From: Thalassotalea euphylliae
GTDB taxonomy: Bacteria > Pseudomonadota > Gammaproteobacteria > Enterobacterales > Alteromonadaceae
NCBI RefSeq assembly: GCF_003390375.1
Contig: NZ_QUOT01000001.1
Coordinates: 620,001-684,000, forward strand
DNA: 64,000 nt
Direction of reading: 5' to 3'
The notes beneath the pieces are model-generated. The model ran no database searches, was not told the DNA's origin, and saw only the letters and a program-made list of their open reading frames with translations. A program made the translations under genes and the position numbers. Below, in pieces: positions 1 through 6,983 of this stretch (the stretch's first letter is position 1; each line of letters begins with the position of its first letter).

Positions 1-377
1 TAGAACCAACTGGGGTCAATAATTTGCAGACCAAAATAAACCAGCGTTGGTACGGTCCCCGATAATAACCAAGTACCAATAAGCGAGCCAACGGCTAACA
101 AAATCAAAACCGCACTGAGCGACAATGAAATACCATTAACAATCGCCTTTTCAATAGAGTGCCAATCAAAACCAGAGTGCCAATCAAAACCATTTTTCAA
201 GCCAATGATGATCGCAATACCCATTGCGATTAATAAGGCTATTTGGTTGGGACCATAAGACGAGTTATCACCAAAATAAACTACTGCGGTAGAAAGCATG
301 GCAATCAGTGCAATTATCGGAATAAATGCATCCAGCATGCTCGGGATTCTAGGCTGCGAATCAAGAGGTTGTGACAT
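1..377 (-). CDS. nhaC: Na+/H+ antiporter NhaC family, N-terminal part (cut by window edge)
   Basis: The first 125 codons of a membrane protein read leftward off the window edge. It starts at an ATG at 377 with a CAGGG-like ribosome site upstream. After a short polar N-terminus (MSQPLDSQPRIPSMLDAF) come hydrophobic segments at about residues 19-36, 46-60 and 77-97, then a GTVPTLVYFGL segment typical of NhaC-type sodium/proton antiporters. The family exchanges cytoplasmic Na+ for H+ across the inner membrane, which suits a marine organism. An exact in-frame duplication puts GFDWHS twice in a row in the loop after the second segment. The rest lies outside the window, so whether the gene is intact cannot be judged. 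Assignment to NhaC rather than a related Na+/H+ antiporter rests on this N-terminal portion only. Confidence 0.72.
   Translation of the reverse strand, partial: MSQPLDSQPRIPSMLDAFIPIIALIAMLSTAVVYFGDNSSYGPNQIALLIAMGIAIIIGLKNGFDWHSGFDWHSIEKAIVNGISLSLSAVLILLAVGSLIGTWLLSGTVPTLVYFGLQIIDPSWF
156..191. repeat. Perfect 18-bp tandem duplication inside nhaC
   Basis: The 18 bases at 156-173 (AGAGTGCCAATCAAAACC) are repeated exactly and without a gap at 174-191. The unit is six codons, so the reading frame is kept and the protein carries GFDWHS twice. Perfect identity suggests a recent slippage event. Confidence 0.95.
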
Positions 378-593
378 TATTTATATAAACCCTGAAATAA
401 TTATTATATTCGCCGGGGCGGCGAGATGTATTAATCTGCCTAGACAAGTCGGTGACTGCAAGACATTTATTAAAGCAATTATACTAAAATTTGTCGGCGC
501 AAAGAAATGTTTGCCAATAACTATTCGCTTTTGCTGTATAAAAATATAAACATTAGCGCTGAGTGCAAAGGCGTTTCTTAGGAATCAACAAAG

Positions 594-630
594 AAAAACG
601 CCATCTAGCTAACCGCTAAATGGCGTTTTA
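594..630 (-). terminator. Intrinsic terminator downstream of prc
   Basis: Arms AAAACGCCAT (595-604) and ATGGCGTTTT (620-629) form a 10-bp stem. Read on the minus strand it ends in a run of five T. It sits just after the prc stop codon and separates prc from nhaC. The flanking A and T runs could let it work in both directions. Confidence 0.8.
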
Positions 631-652
631 TTCGTAAGACTGCGTTTTGATG

Positions 653-2692
653 TTACTGAGTAACTTTATTTTTTGCCACTTTTCCCAATGCAACTAAATC
701 GTAGGTGATTTTCGCTGCTTCATCTAAGAAAGGATCGATGTCATCAAGCTCATCAGGCAAATCGTCTAGGCTTTCTACGGTTTTTAGCCCTAGCATAGCC
801 AAACGTTCATTTGCTCTTACTAGCTGTTTAGCTTTACGCGCTTCACGTTTTTCTTTACGTGCAACTAGATTAAGCGAAATCGACTTATCGTCTTTCTCTT
901 GCTTATATTCTTCAATATCACTTAGCAAATAGTTAAATTCAGCATTCGCTTTGATACGCTCTTGATGCAATGAGTCAAGATATGAAACATCCGTGGTAAT
1001 ATCATCAAGTGTTCGATATTTTGCTTTGGCGATCTGGTCCCAAGGCAGCGCATTCTCTTCTTTACTCTCGCCCCACTCCGCCGGATCGATTGCCGATGGA
1101 AATAAGATGTCAGGCGTTACACCACGGTGTTGCGTTGAACCACCGTTAATGCGATAAAACTTAGCGATCGTGAATTGGATACTACCAAACGGCTTATCAA
1201 ACAAATCATATACTCGACCTAGCCCACGGTGCTGTTGCACAGTGCCCTTACCAAAGGTTTGTTCACCAACGATAACACCACGGCCATAGTCTTGAATTGC
1301 CGCAGAGAATATTTCGCTAGCTGATGCACTGTAGCGATCAACCATCACTGTTAACGGCCCATCATAATAACTAAAGCCGTCGCGATCACTGTTCACTTGC
1401 ACACGGTTCGCACCATCTCGCACTTGAACAACTGGTCCCTTGTCGATAAACAAGCCAGTTAATAGCGTTGCTTCCGTTAACGAACCACCGCCATTGCCGC
1501 GTAAATCAACAATAACGCCCTCGACCTTCTCAGACTTAAGCTTTTCAAGCTCTTTTTTCACATCACGTGATAAATTGTTATAAAAGCTAGGAATAGTGAT
1601 AACGCCAAGCTTCTTACCGCTTTGTTCTAAGTCATGCTCGTAATAAACTTCAGACTTAGCAGCTCTGTCTTCTAACTTAATTTTATCGCGAACAATTGAG
1701 ACAACTTTAATATTCGATGAATCATCTGAATCGCCAGGCAGCACTTGTAAACGCACATTACTACCTTTTGGCCCTTTGATTAAGTCGACAACATCATCTA
1801 AGCGCCAGCCAATCACATCAACAAAATCGTCTTGGTCTTGTGCAACACCAACAATGCGATCTTTAGGCTTTAGCTCATTTGATTTATCGGCTGGGCCGCC
1901 ATTCACAATGCTTTGAATAACTGTGTAGTCTTCTTCTGCACGCAACACAGCACCAATACCTTCAAGTGAAAGGTTCATTTCCATTTGGAAACGTTCAGCA
2001 TTGCGCGGTGATAAATAAGAAGTGTGAGGCTCAACAACACGAGCAAAGCTATTCATCACAATTTGGAAAACATCTTCGCTTTCACTTTGCTTTAAGCGAC
2101 GAATAGCATAGCGGTATCGTTTACCAAGAATTTCTTGGACTTTTTCCCACTCTTTGCCAGCAAGCGTTAGGTTCAAAGCATCATACTTTACTTTTTGACG
2201 CCAAAGTTCATTCAGCTCTTCAATGCTCTGCGGCGCTGCGGCATCTTCGCGATCATAGGCATAAACTTCATCAACCGTGAAGTCGAATGGCTTTTCTAGC
2301 AATGTCAGAGCGTACTCATAACGCTCTAAACGACGTTGCAGATTGAGGTTATAAATTTCATAAGCAATATCAAGCTTGCCACGAGCAATCACTTGATCAA
2401 AATCATCGCGGTAATTGGCAAATTTTTCGATATCAGACGCTAGAAAAACATTCTTAGCGTAATCAAGTTGCTTGATGTAGCGGTCGAAAATCTGCTCAGA
2501 GAGCAGATCGTCAACTTTTATTTGCTTGTAATGGGCACGGGTAAATTGTGCCGTAATGCGCTTACTGGCGGTAGCGTGTTGGCTTTCAGGTTTTAACGTT
2601 GGAAGAGCGTCAGGTTCTTGAGCCTTCTCTGCCATTACATTGGCAGAAAATGCTAGCGATATGGCAAGTGCTATACGACAAAATTTTTGCAT
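653..2692 (-). CDS. prc: Tail-specific protease Prc (Tsp), periplasmic C-terminal processing peptidase
   Basis: 679 residues, the usual length for Prc. A signal peptide (MQKFCRIALAISLAFSANVMA) directs it to the periplasm. The PDZ domain lies at about 240-320 and the S41 peptidase core at about 360-560. The catalytic pair is Ser457 in YSASASEIF and Lys482 in GKGTVQQ, 25 residues apart as in the E. coli enzyme. The family degrades proteins with apolar C-termini and trims penicillin-binding protein 3 and murein hydrolases. It starts 15 bp after proQ, the same proQ-prc arrangement as in E. coli, so the two are probably co-transcribed. A hairpin terminator follows. Nothing is unusual in length or motifs. 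Confidence 0.95.
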   Translation of the reverse strand: MQKFCRIALAISLAFSANVMAEKAQEPDALPTLKPESQHATASKRITAQFTRAHYKQIKVDDLLSEQIFDRYIKQLDYAKNVFLASDIEKFANYRDDFDQVIARGKLDIAYEIYNLNLQRRLERYEYALTLLEKPFDFTVDEVYAYDREDAAAPQSIEELNELWRQKVKYDALNLTLAGKEWEKVQEILGKRYRYAIRRLKQSESEDVFQIVMNSFARVVEPHTSYLSPRNAERFQMEMNLSLEGIGAVLRAEEDYTVIQSIVNGGPADKSNELKPKDRIVGVAQDQDDFVDVIGWRLDDVVDLIKGPKGSNVRLQVLPGDSDDSSNIKVVSIVRDKIKLEDRAAKSEVYYEHDLEQSGKKLGVITIPSFYNNLSRDVKKELEKLKSEKVEGVIVDLRGNGGGSLTEATLLTGLFIDKGPVVQVRDGANRVQVNSDRDGFSYYDGPLTVMVDRYSASASEIFSAAIQDYGRGVIVGEQTFGKGTVQQHRGLGRVYDLFDKPFGSIQFTIAKFYRINGGSTQHRGVTPDILFPSAIDPAEWGESKEENALPWDQIAKAKYRTLDDITTDVSYLDSLHQERIKANAEFNYLLSDIEEYKQEKDDKSISLNLVARKEKREARKAKQLVRANERLAMLGLKTVESLDDLPDELDDIDPFLDEAAKITYDLVALGKVAKNKVTQ

Positions 2693-2707
2693 GCCAGTTA
2701 CCTCATA

Positions 2708-3352
2708 TTATTCGGAGAAAATATTTTGAATGTGAGTTTTAATCACCATTCCTGAGTCAAGTTGAACACTAATATCATCACCTGCTACTTCTGTAATGGT
2801 CGCGTTCATTGGTGCTTGACCAATTCGCACCTTAACTTGTTGGTTGACCTTTATTGTAGTTGATTCTACAGGCTTTAGCTCAACCGCTGGTTTTGGTGCA
2901 CGCTTAGTAGGTGATTTAACAGCTTTAAACTTCTGGCTACGTTTGTTGTCGCCAGCAGCTTGTGCATTGTTGTTCTTCTTACCCTTATAAGGCTTTTTGT
3001 CCTTGTTGTCTTGCTGTTTTTTGTTAGCAAATTTATCTTGGCTTTCTTTTAGTGTCTTCGCAGCGTACTCTGCTTGCGCTTCATCAATTGCTTCAGCATT
3101 GTTACCAGCTAAGTCAACGCGGTGACTGCCAACTTTAATTGACTTCAGGTAACGCCAGCTACTAGTGTAGTGACGAAGTGCTTGACGCAAACGTGTTTTA
3201 CTAACCGTTTCATCTTCACTTAATTGCTCAGCTAAATCTTGGAAAATGCCAATTTTTAAAGGCTTAGCAGCACCTTCTATGCTAAAGCACGCAGGAAATT
3301 TTTCTGCTAAATAGGCAATAATTTCTTTGCTGCTAGTTCTTTTAGTTTCCAT
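2708..3352 (-). CDS. proQ: RNA chaperone ProQ
   Basis: 214 residues from the ATG at 3352, which gives the family-typical N-terminus METKRTSSKEIIAYLAEKF. The frame stays open a further 23 codons upstream, but that extension does not resemble ProQ and overlaps the preceding gene. The ProQ/FinO RNA-binding domain covers about residues 1-115, a Lys-rich linker about 90-165, and a small beta-rich (Tudor-like) C-terminal domain about 165-214. ProQ binds structured small RNAs and mRNA 3' ends. It lies directly upstream of prc and downstream of a small gene and msrC. Confidence 0.93.
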   Translation of the reverse strand: METKRTSSKEIIAYLAEKFPACFSIEGAAKPLKIGIFQDLAEQLSEDETVSKTRLRQALRHYTSSWRYLKSIKVGSHRVDLAGNNAEAIDEAQAEYAAKTLKESQDKFANKKQQDNKDKKPYKGKKNNNAQAAGDNKRSQKFKAVKSPTKRAPKPAVELKPVESTTIKVNQQVKVRIGQAPMNATITEVAGDDISVQLDSGMVIKTHIQNIFSE

Positions 3353-3372
3353 AATACAACTTATATACTCAA

Positions 3373-3654
3373 TTACTGTTGAATGTACTGGTCTCGATTT
3401 GTCATAACATGTCGACACCAATCATAAATATCTTCCATATCTAATTCTGGAAGTGCTTCTTGCGGAATCCAGGTGTCCCACACTAACGCGAGAATAGCGA
3501 TAAGCTCTTCAGGAGCGATATCATCTTCTGCCATATCATATAGTGCGTGATAGATTTCATTAATGCGTTCAGCAACTAGCTCTTCTTCACCGTCCCAGTC
3601 GCCTACCACAGCTTCTGAAACTAAGTAATCGTGAATAACGACAAACTCTTTCAT
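3373..3654 (-). CDS. Small acidic conserved-type protein of unknown function
   Basis: 93 residues, strongly acidic (D/E clusters around 19-28 and 42-50), with aromatic residues near the C-terminus. There is no signal peptide or membrane segment. The start ATG shares one base with the msrC stop (TAATG), so translation is coupled and expression as a real protein is likely. It sits between msrC and proQ in one leftward gene run. I do not recognise a named family; a function cannot be given from sequence alone. Confidence 0.75.
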   Translation of the reverse strand: MKEFVVIHDYLVSEAVVGDWDGEEELVAERINEIYHALYDMAEDDIAPEELIAILALVWDTWIPQEALPELDMEDIYDWCRHVMTNRDQYIQQ

Positions 3655-4115
3655 TAGCTAGCAGCTTGTTGCTCAAGTAAACGCACTATGGCTTCTAAGC
3701 CATCTTGGTCTGCTTGTTCAAAGCGGTCGTATTCGATGCTGTCTATATCGAGTACCGCAACCACTTCGTCATTTAATTTTACTGGAATAACAATTTCAGA
3801 ATTGCTCGCAGCATCACAAGCAATATGGCCTTCAAAAGCATGTACATCAGCGATACGCTGCGTTTGTGCTGTTGCTGCTGCTGTACCACAAACACCCTTA
3901 CCTAGAGGGATACGAATACAAGCAACTTTACCTTGAAACGGCCCTAACACTAGGCCATCACCTTCACGACGGTAAAAGCCTGCCCAGTTAACATATTCTA
4001 ATGACTCAAATAAAAGTGCGCTGATGTTTGCCATGTTGGCAATTAGGTCATGCTCACCCTCAATAATAGCAGCCACTTGCTTGTATAACTGCTGATAAAA
4101 TGCGGTCTTATCCAT
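3654..4115 (-). CDS. msrC: Free methionine-(R)-sulfoxide reductase, GAF-domain type
   Basis: 153 residues from the ATG at 4115. An upstream GTG at 4130 is in frame, but MDKTAFYQQL aligns with the known E. coli start MNKTEFY, so the ATG is preferred. The single GAF domain holds three cysteines at 71, 81 and 105 counted from the GTG (66, 76 and 100 from the ATG). Their spacing of 10 and 24 matches the catalytic cysteines of fRMsr enzymes, within CIRIPLGKGVCG and GHIACDAASNSEIV. It reduces free methionine-R-sulfoxide in the cytoplasm. Its stop overlaps the next gene by one base. Confidence 0.93.
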   Translation of the reverse strand: MDKTAFYQQLYKQVAAIIEGEHDLIANMANISALLFESLEYVNWAGFYRREGDGLVLGPFQGKVACIRIPLGKGVCGTAAATAQTQRIADVHAFEGHIACDAASNSEIVIPVKLNDEVVAVLDIDSIEYDRFEQADQDGLEAIVRLLEQQAAS

Positions 4116-4198
4116 TAAATCTAACAACACCGTTAAAAAGCGCTAAAGATACCTTGATAACGCCTTAAATTAAAGTTTTAATCGCTTACCGTTAGCAT

Positions 4199-4984
4199 TT
4201 AATTGCTTTTTAACATAAATGTAACGGTTACCTCTGCGCTAATTTCACTTGTACCTGAATAACTTTTCATCTGTCGAGCGCCATCAAACGCTTCAGCAGC
4301 CATCATCACTTGCCCTGGCGCTCGATAAGCATGCTCGTTCAACATTTGTACTGGCCCTAATTCAACACCTAAATTTTCAGCCAAACGTAGCGCCTTAGTT
4401 TTCGCATTGGCAACCGCTTGAGTTAATGCTTGTTGGTATAGTGTTTCTGCTTTAGCGAGGCTTGATTGCACAGGAGAAATACGTGTTACGCCAATTTTTA
4501 ACGCCTTATCCAACAAGCGCTCGTAATCATCAACATCAGTTAATATCACTTCCACTTGACGACGAAGATCAAAGACAACCTCTGCGCGACGATTAGGTTT
4601 CGCCTTACTTTTAGATTCTGTATTGCTATTTAAAGCAACCACACCATCACCTTGATTAAAGTCTTGCTCAACATACACTCGATGAAGGTTAGTATTGGGT
4701 TTGGGGTAAATCGGCACCACTTGAACGCTAGTCGTTTTGATATCATCATCTTTGATGCGCATTGCTTTGGCCGCGCGTGTTAGCAAATTTGTTTGTTGAT
4801 CTATTTTTGCCTTAGCTTTAGCAATGATTGCCGTGCGCTGTTCAAGCGTAAAGACCACTTTAAATTGATCGGGTGCCTTAGCAATAGATGCTTTGCCAAC
4901 AACAGTAATACCTTTAGCTTGTTCTGCAAATAAATGAGTGCTGTTAATCGCAAGTAAACTGAAAAGAAATAACCTGAACTTCAT
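4199..4984 (-). CDS. SIMPL-domain (DUF541, YggE-like) periplasmic protein
   Basis: 261 residues with a clear signal peptide (MKFRLFLFSLLAINSTHLFA, cut at about 20) and then one SIMPL domain: a conserved N-terminal strand GITVVGKASIAKAPDQFKV and a C-terminal part with NAKTKALRLAENLGV and a closing EISAEVTVTFML strand. YggE of E. coli belongs to this family and has been linked to oxidative-stress defence, but the biochemical role is not settled. It has its own gap on both sides (68 and 57 bp), so it may be a separate unit. Family assignment is firm; function is not. Confidence 0.85.
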   Translation of the reverse strand: MKFRLFLFSLLAINSTHLFAEQAKGITVVGKASIAKAPDQFKVVFTLEQRTAIIAKAKAKIDQQTNLLTRAAKAMRIKDDDIKTTSVQVVPIYPKPNTNLHRVYVEQDFNQGDGVVALNSNTESKSKAKPNRRAEVVFDLRRQVEVILTDVDDYERLLDKALKIGVTRISPVQSSLAKAETLYQQALTQAVANAKTKALRLAENLGVELGPVQMLNEHAYRAPGQVMMAAEAFDGARQMKSYSGTSEISAEVTVTFMLKSN

Positions 4985-5041
4985 CTAGCCTCCTTGTTAA
5001 TGATATGAGTGATATTAGTGGCGCTAGCTAAACATTTTCGA

Positions 5042-5680
5042 CTACAACTTGTGTTGTTGTTTAAAGGCGGCTTTTTCTTGTTCACTTGCTTGCTGCCACC
5101 AGTAATTGAGCATGTCTAATGCACGAGAATGAGCTGTTCTATCGCTACCTTCTTGATTAGGAAGTGCTGGCAGCATTGCAGGTTTAGCTGACGCTCCCTC
5201 GTTGCTAGAACTAGTGTCTAATACCGATTGATATTGACGCTGTTCAAAATCGGCCAACGCAAAGGTTTGGTATTCGACCTTTTCACCGCTTGAAGTCGTT
5301 AATGTTAAAGATGGCGATTTCGCATATTCACGCGCTTGTTTTTCTTCTTGGTTTCTAGGAGATGAAACTTTAATGGTTTCTTCTGCTTTATTTACAACCA
5401 AAACAAATTGATCAGATTTAACCTTTACATGATCGTCGTTATCAGCATCCTCAAAAAGCTCGCTGTAACGATATAGAATCACGTGGCGGCCAACAGGCAA
5501 GGTAATCTTGCTTTCAGATTCAAACAAGCCACGGCTAAATGAATCGCCATTAACTTTTAAAACTTCGTAAACGTCAGGAAAAATAAGTTCTTTGGCAGAT
5601 AAACTCTGAGCATTGAAAAGAATAAAAAAACTTGTAGCAAGGCTAATAAACTTTAAAGGGGAGATTAAGGATGATTTCAT
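5042..5680 (-). CDS. DUF2057 (YccT-like) secreted protein
   Basis: 212 residues with an N-terminal signal peptide ending near LSAKE (about residue 29). The body carries the DUF2057 pattern: an early LIFPDVYEVLKVNG stretch, the GRHVILYRYSELFED segment, and the C-terminal LDMLNYWWQQASEQEKAAF motif. E. coli YccT/CsgI, reported to affect curli production, is in this family; no csg genes are visible here. A small hairpin (TTTGGC at 5701-5706, GCCAAA at 5713-5718) lies in the upstream leader. The molecular role in this organism is unknown. Confidence 0.8.
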   Translation of the reverse strand: MKSSLISPLKFISLATSFFILFNAQSLSAKELIFPDVYEVLKVNGDSFSRGLFESESKITLPVGRHVILYRYSELFEDADNDDHVKVKSDQFVLVVNKAEETIKVSSPRNQEEKQAREYAKSPSLTLTTSSGEKVEYQTFALADFEQRQYQSVLDTSSSNEGASAKPAMLPALPNQEGSDRTAHSRALDMLNYWWQQASEQEKAAFKQQHKL

Positions 5681-5758
5681 ATCGATTGAATTTTATGGTT
5701 TTTGGCTTATGGGCCAAAGAATCTTGATGCCCTTATTTTAGGCAATCATAACCCAAAG

Positions 5759-5782
5759 AAAAAGCACCAACTGGTGCTTTTT
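5759..5782 (-). terminator. Intrinsic terminator of the prp operon
   Basis: Perfect 11-bp arms AAAAAGCACCA (5759-5769) and TGGTGCTTTTT (5772-5782). On the minus strand the stem ends in five T. It follows the prpF stop by 22 bp and closes the propionate operon. Confidence 0.85.
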
Positions 5783-5804
5783 CATGTTTATTGTCCTAAT
5801 CGTA

Positions 5805-6983
5805 CTAAAAGCTACCCGCAGGAACAGCTACTCGCCCTTCCATTAACAGTCGAGCACTTCGACTCATCACAGCTTTATCAATCCGCCACTGACCGTCAAT
5901 ATCGCTCGCTTTCGCGCCTACTTTTAACGTACCTGAAGGGTGACCAAATACGATGCTTTCTCGCTCACCACCTCCTGCTGCGCTGTTCACAACTGTACCA
6001 GAGATAGCAGCCGCACTGGCAATGGCCACCGCAGCCGTGCCCATCATGGCATGATGTAACTTGCCCATTGATAACGCTCTAACGTTGATATCTATATCAT
6101 CCGCCGATATTAGCTTACCGCTTGATGCCTGATAACTTTGAGCAGGCGCAACAAACGCAACTTTGGGGGTATGTTGGCGCGTTTTTGCTTCATCTGGATG
6201 ACTAATCAACCCCATTTTCAGTGCGCCAGTTGTTCGAATTTTCTCAAAATAGGCCAGCTTTTCAGCCGAGTTGTTAATATCGTCTTGCAGTTCAGTCCCC
6301 AGATATTCAATTTCTTCCGCATCTAAGAAAATGGTCGGAATACCTGCATTAATTAATGTCGCATTAAAAGTGCCAATTCCTGGCACCTCAAGCTGATCGA
6401 CAAGATTACCCGTTGGGAACATGGCTTCGCTGGGATCAACTGGCTCAATGAATTCAACCGGTACCTCTGCTGCAGGAAAAGTCACGCCATCTAATTCAAA
6501 GTTGCCTGTTTCTTGCACTTCTCCGTTAGTGATAGGGACTTGCGCAATAATTGTTTTGCCAATATTTTGCTGCCAAATACGTACAGTGCAAACGCCGTTT
6601 TCAGGTATTTTTGACGGTTCAACCAAGCCCGACATAATAGCAAAGGCCCCAACAGCAGCAGTTAAATTGCCACAGTTGCCAGACCAATCAACAAAAGGCC
6701 TATCAATTGCCACTTGACCAAACAAATAATCCACATCGTGATCTGCTTGAGTAGATTTAGCAACAATCACTGTTTTTGATGTGCTGGAGGTTGCCCCGCC
6801 CATGCCATCGGTTTGTTTACCATAAGGATCCGGTGAGCCAATGACGCGCAGCAACAAATTATCACGCGCCTCACCTGGCACTTGGCAGCGCTCAGGTAAG
6901 TCAGTTAAGCTGAAAAACACGCCTTTAGAGGTTCCGCCGCGCATATAGGTGGCGGGAATTTTTACTTGTGGTGCGCTAGTCAT
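5805..6983 (-). CDS. prpF: 2-methylaconitate cis-trans isomerase PrpF
   Basis: 392 residues. The N-terminus IPATYMRGGTSKGVFF is the diagnostic PrpF signature, and GNCGNLTAAVGAFAI supplies a conserved cysteine in the active-site region. The enzyme isomerises 2-methylaconitate so that AcnD and then aconitase can complete conversion of 2-methylcitrate to 2-methylisocitrate. It is needed only where AcnD replaces PrpD, which matches the neighbour. Its start overlaps the end of acnD by 8 bases, so the two are translationally coupled. It is the last gene of the operon and a terminator follows. Confidence 0.95.
   Translation of the reverse strand: MTSAPQVKIPATYMRGGTSKGVFFSLTDLPERCQVPGEARDNLLLRVIGSPDPYGKQTDGMGGATSSTSKTVIVAKSTQADHDVDYLFGQVAIDRPFVDWSGNCGNLTAAVGAFAIMSGLVEPSKIPENGVCTVRIWQQNIGKTIIAQVPITNGEVQETGNFELDGVTFPAAEVPVEFIEPVDPSEAMFPTGNLVDQLEVPGIGTFNATLINAGIPTIFLDAEEIEYLGTELQDDINNSAEKLAYFEKIRTTGALKMGLISHPDEAKTRQHTPKVAFVAPAQSYQASSGKLISADDIDINVRALSMGKLHHAMMGTAAVAIASAAAISGTVVNSAAGGGERESIVFGHPSGTLKVGAKASDIDGQWRIDKAVMSRSARLLMEGRVAVPAGSF

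Noticed and set aside
298..549. An 83-codon open frame on the plus strand overlapping the nhaC start
   Set aside because: It runs antisense to nhaC and then through A+T-rich intergenic sequence; the product has no domain and no ribosome site precedes it.
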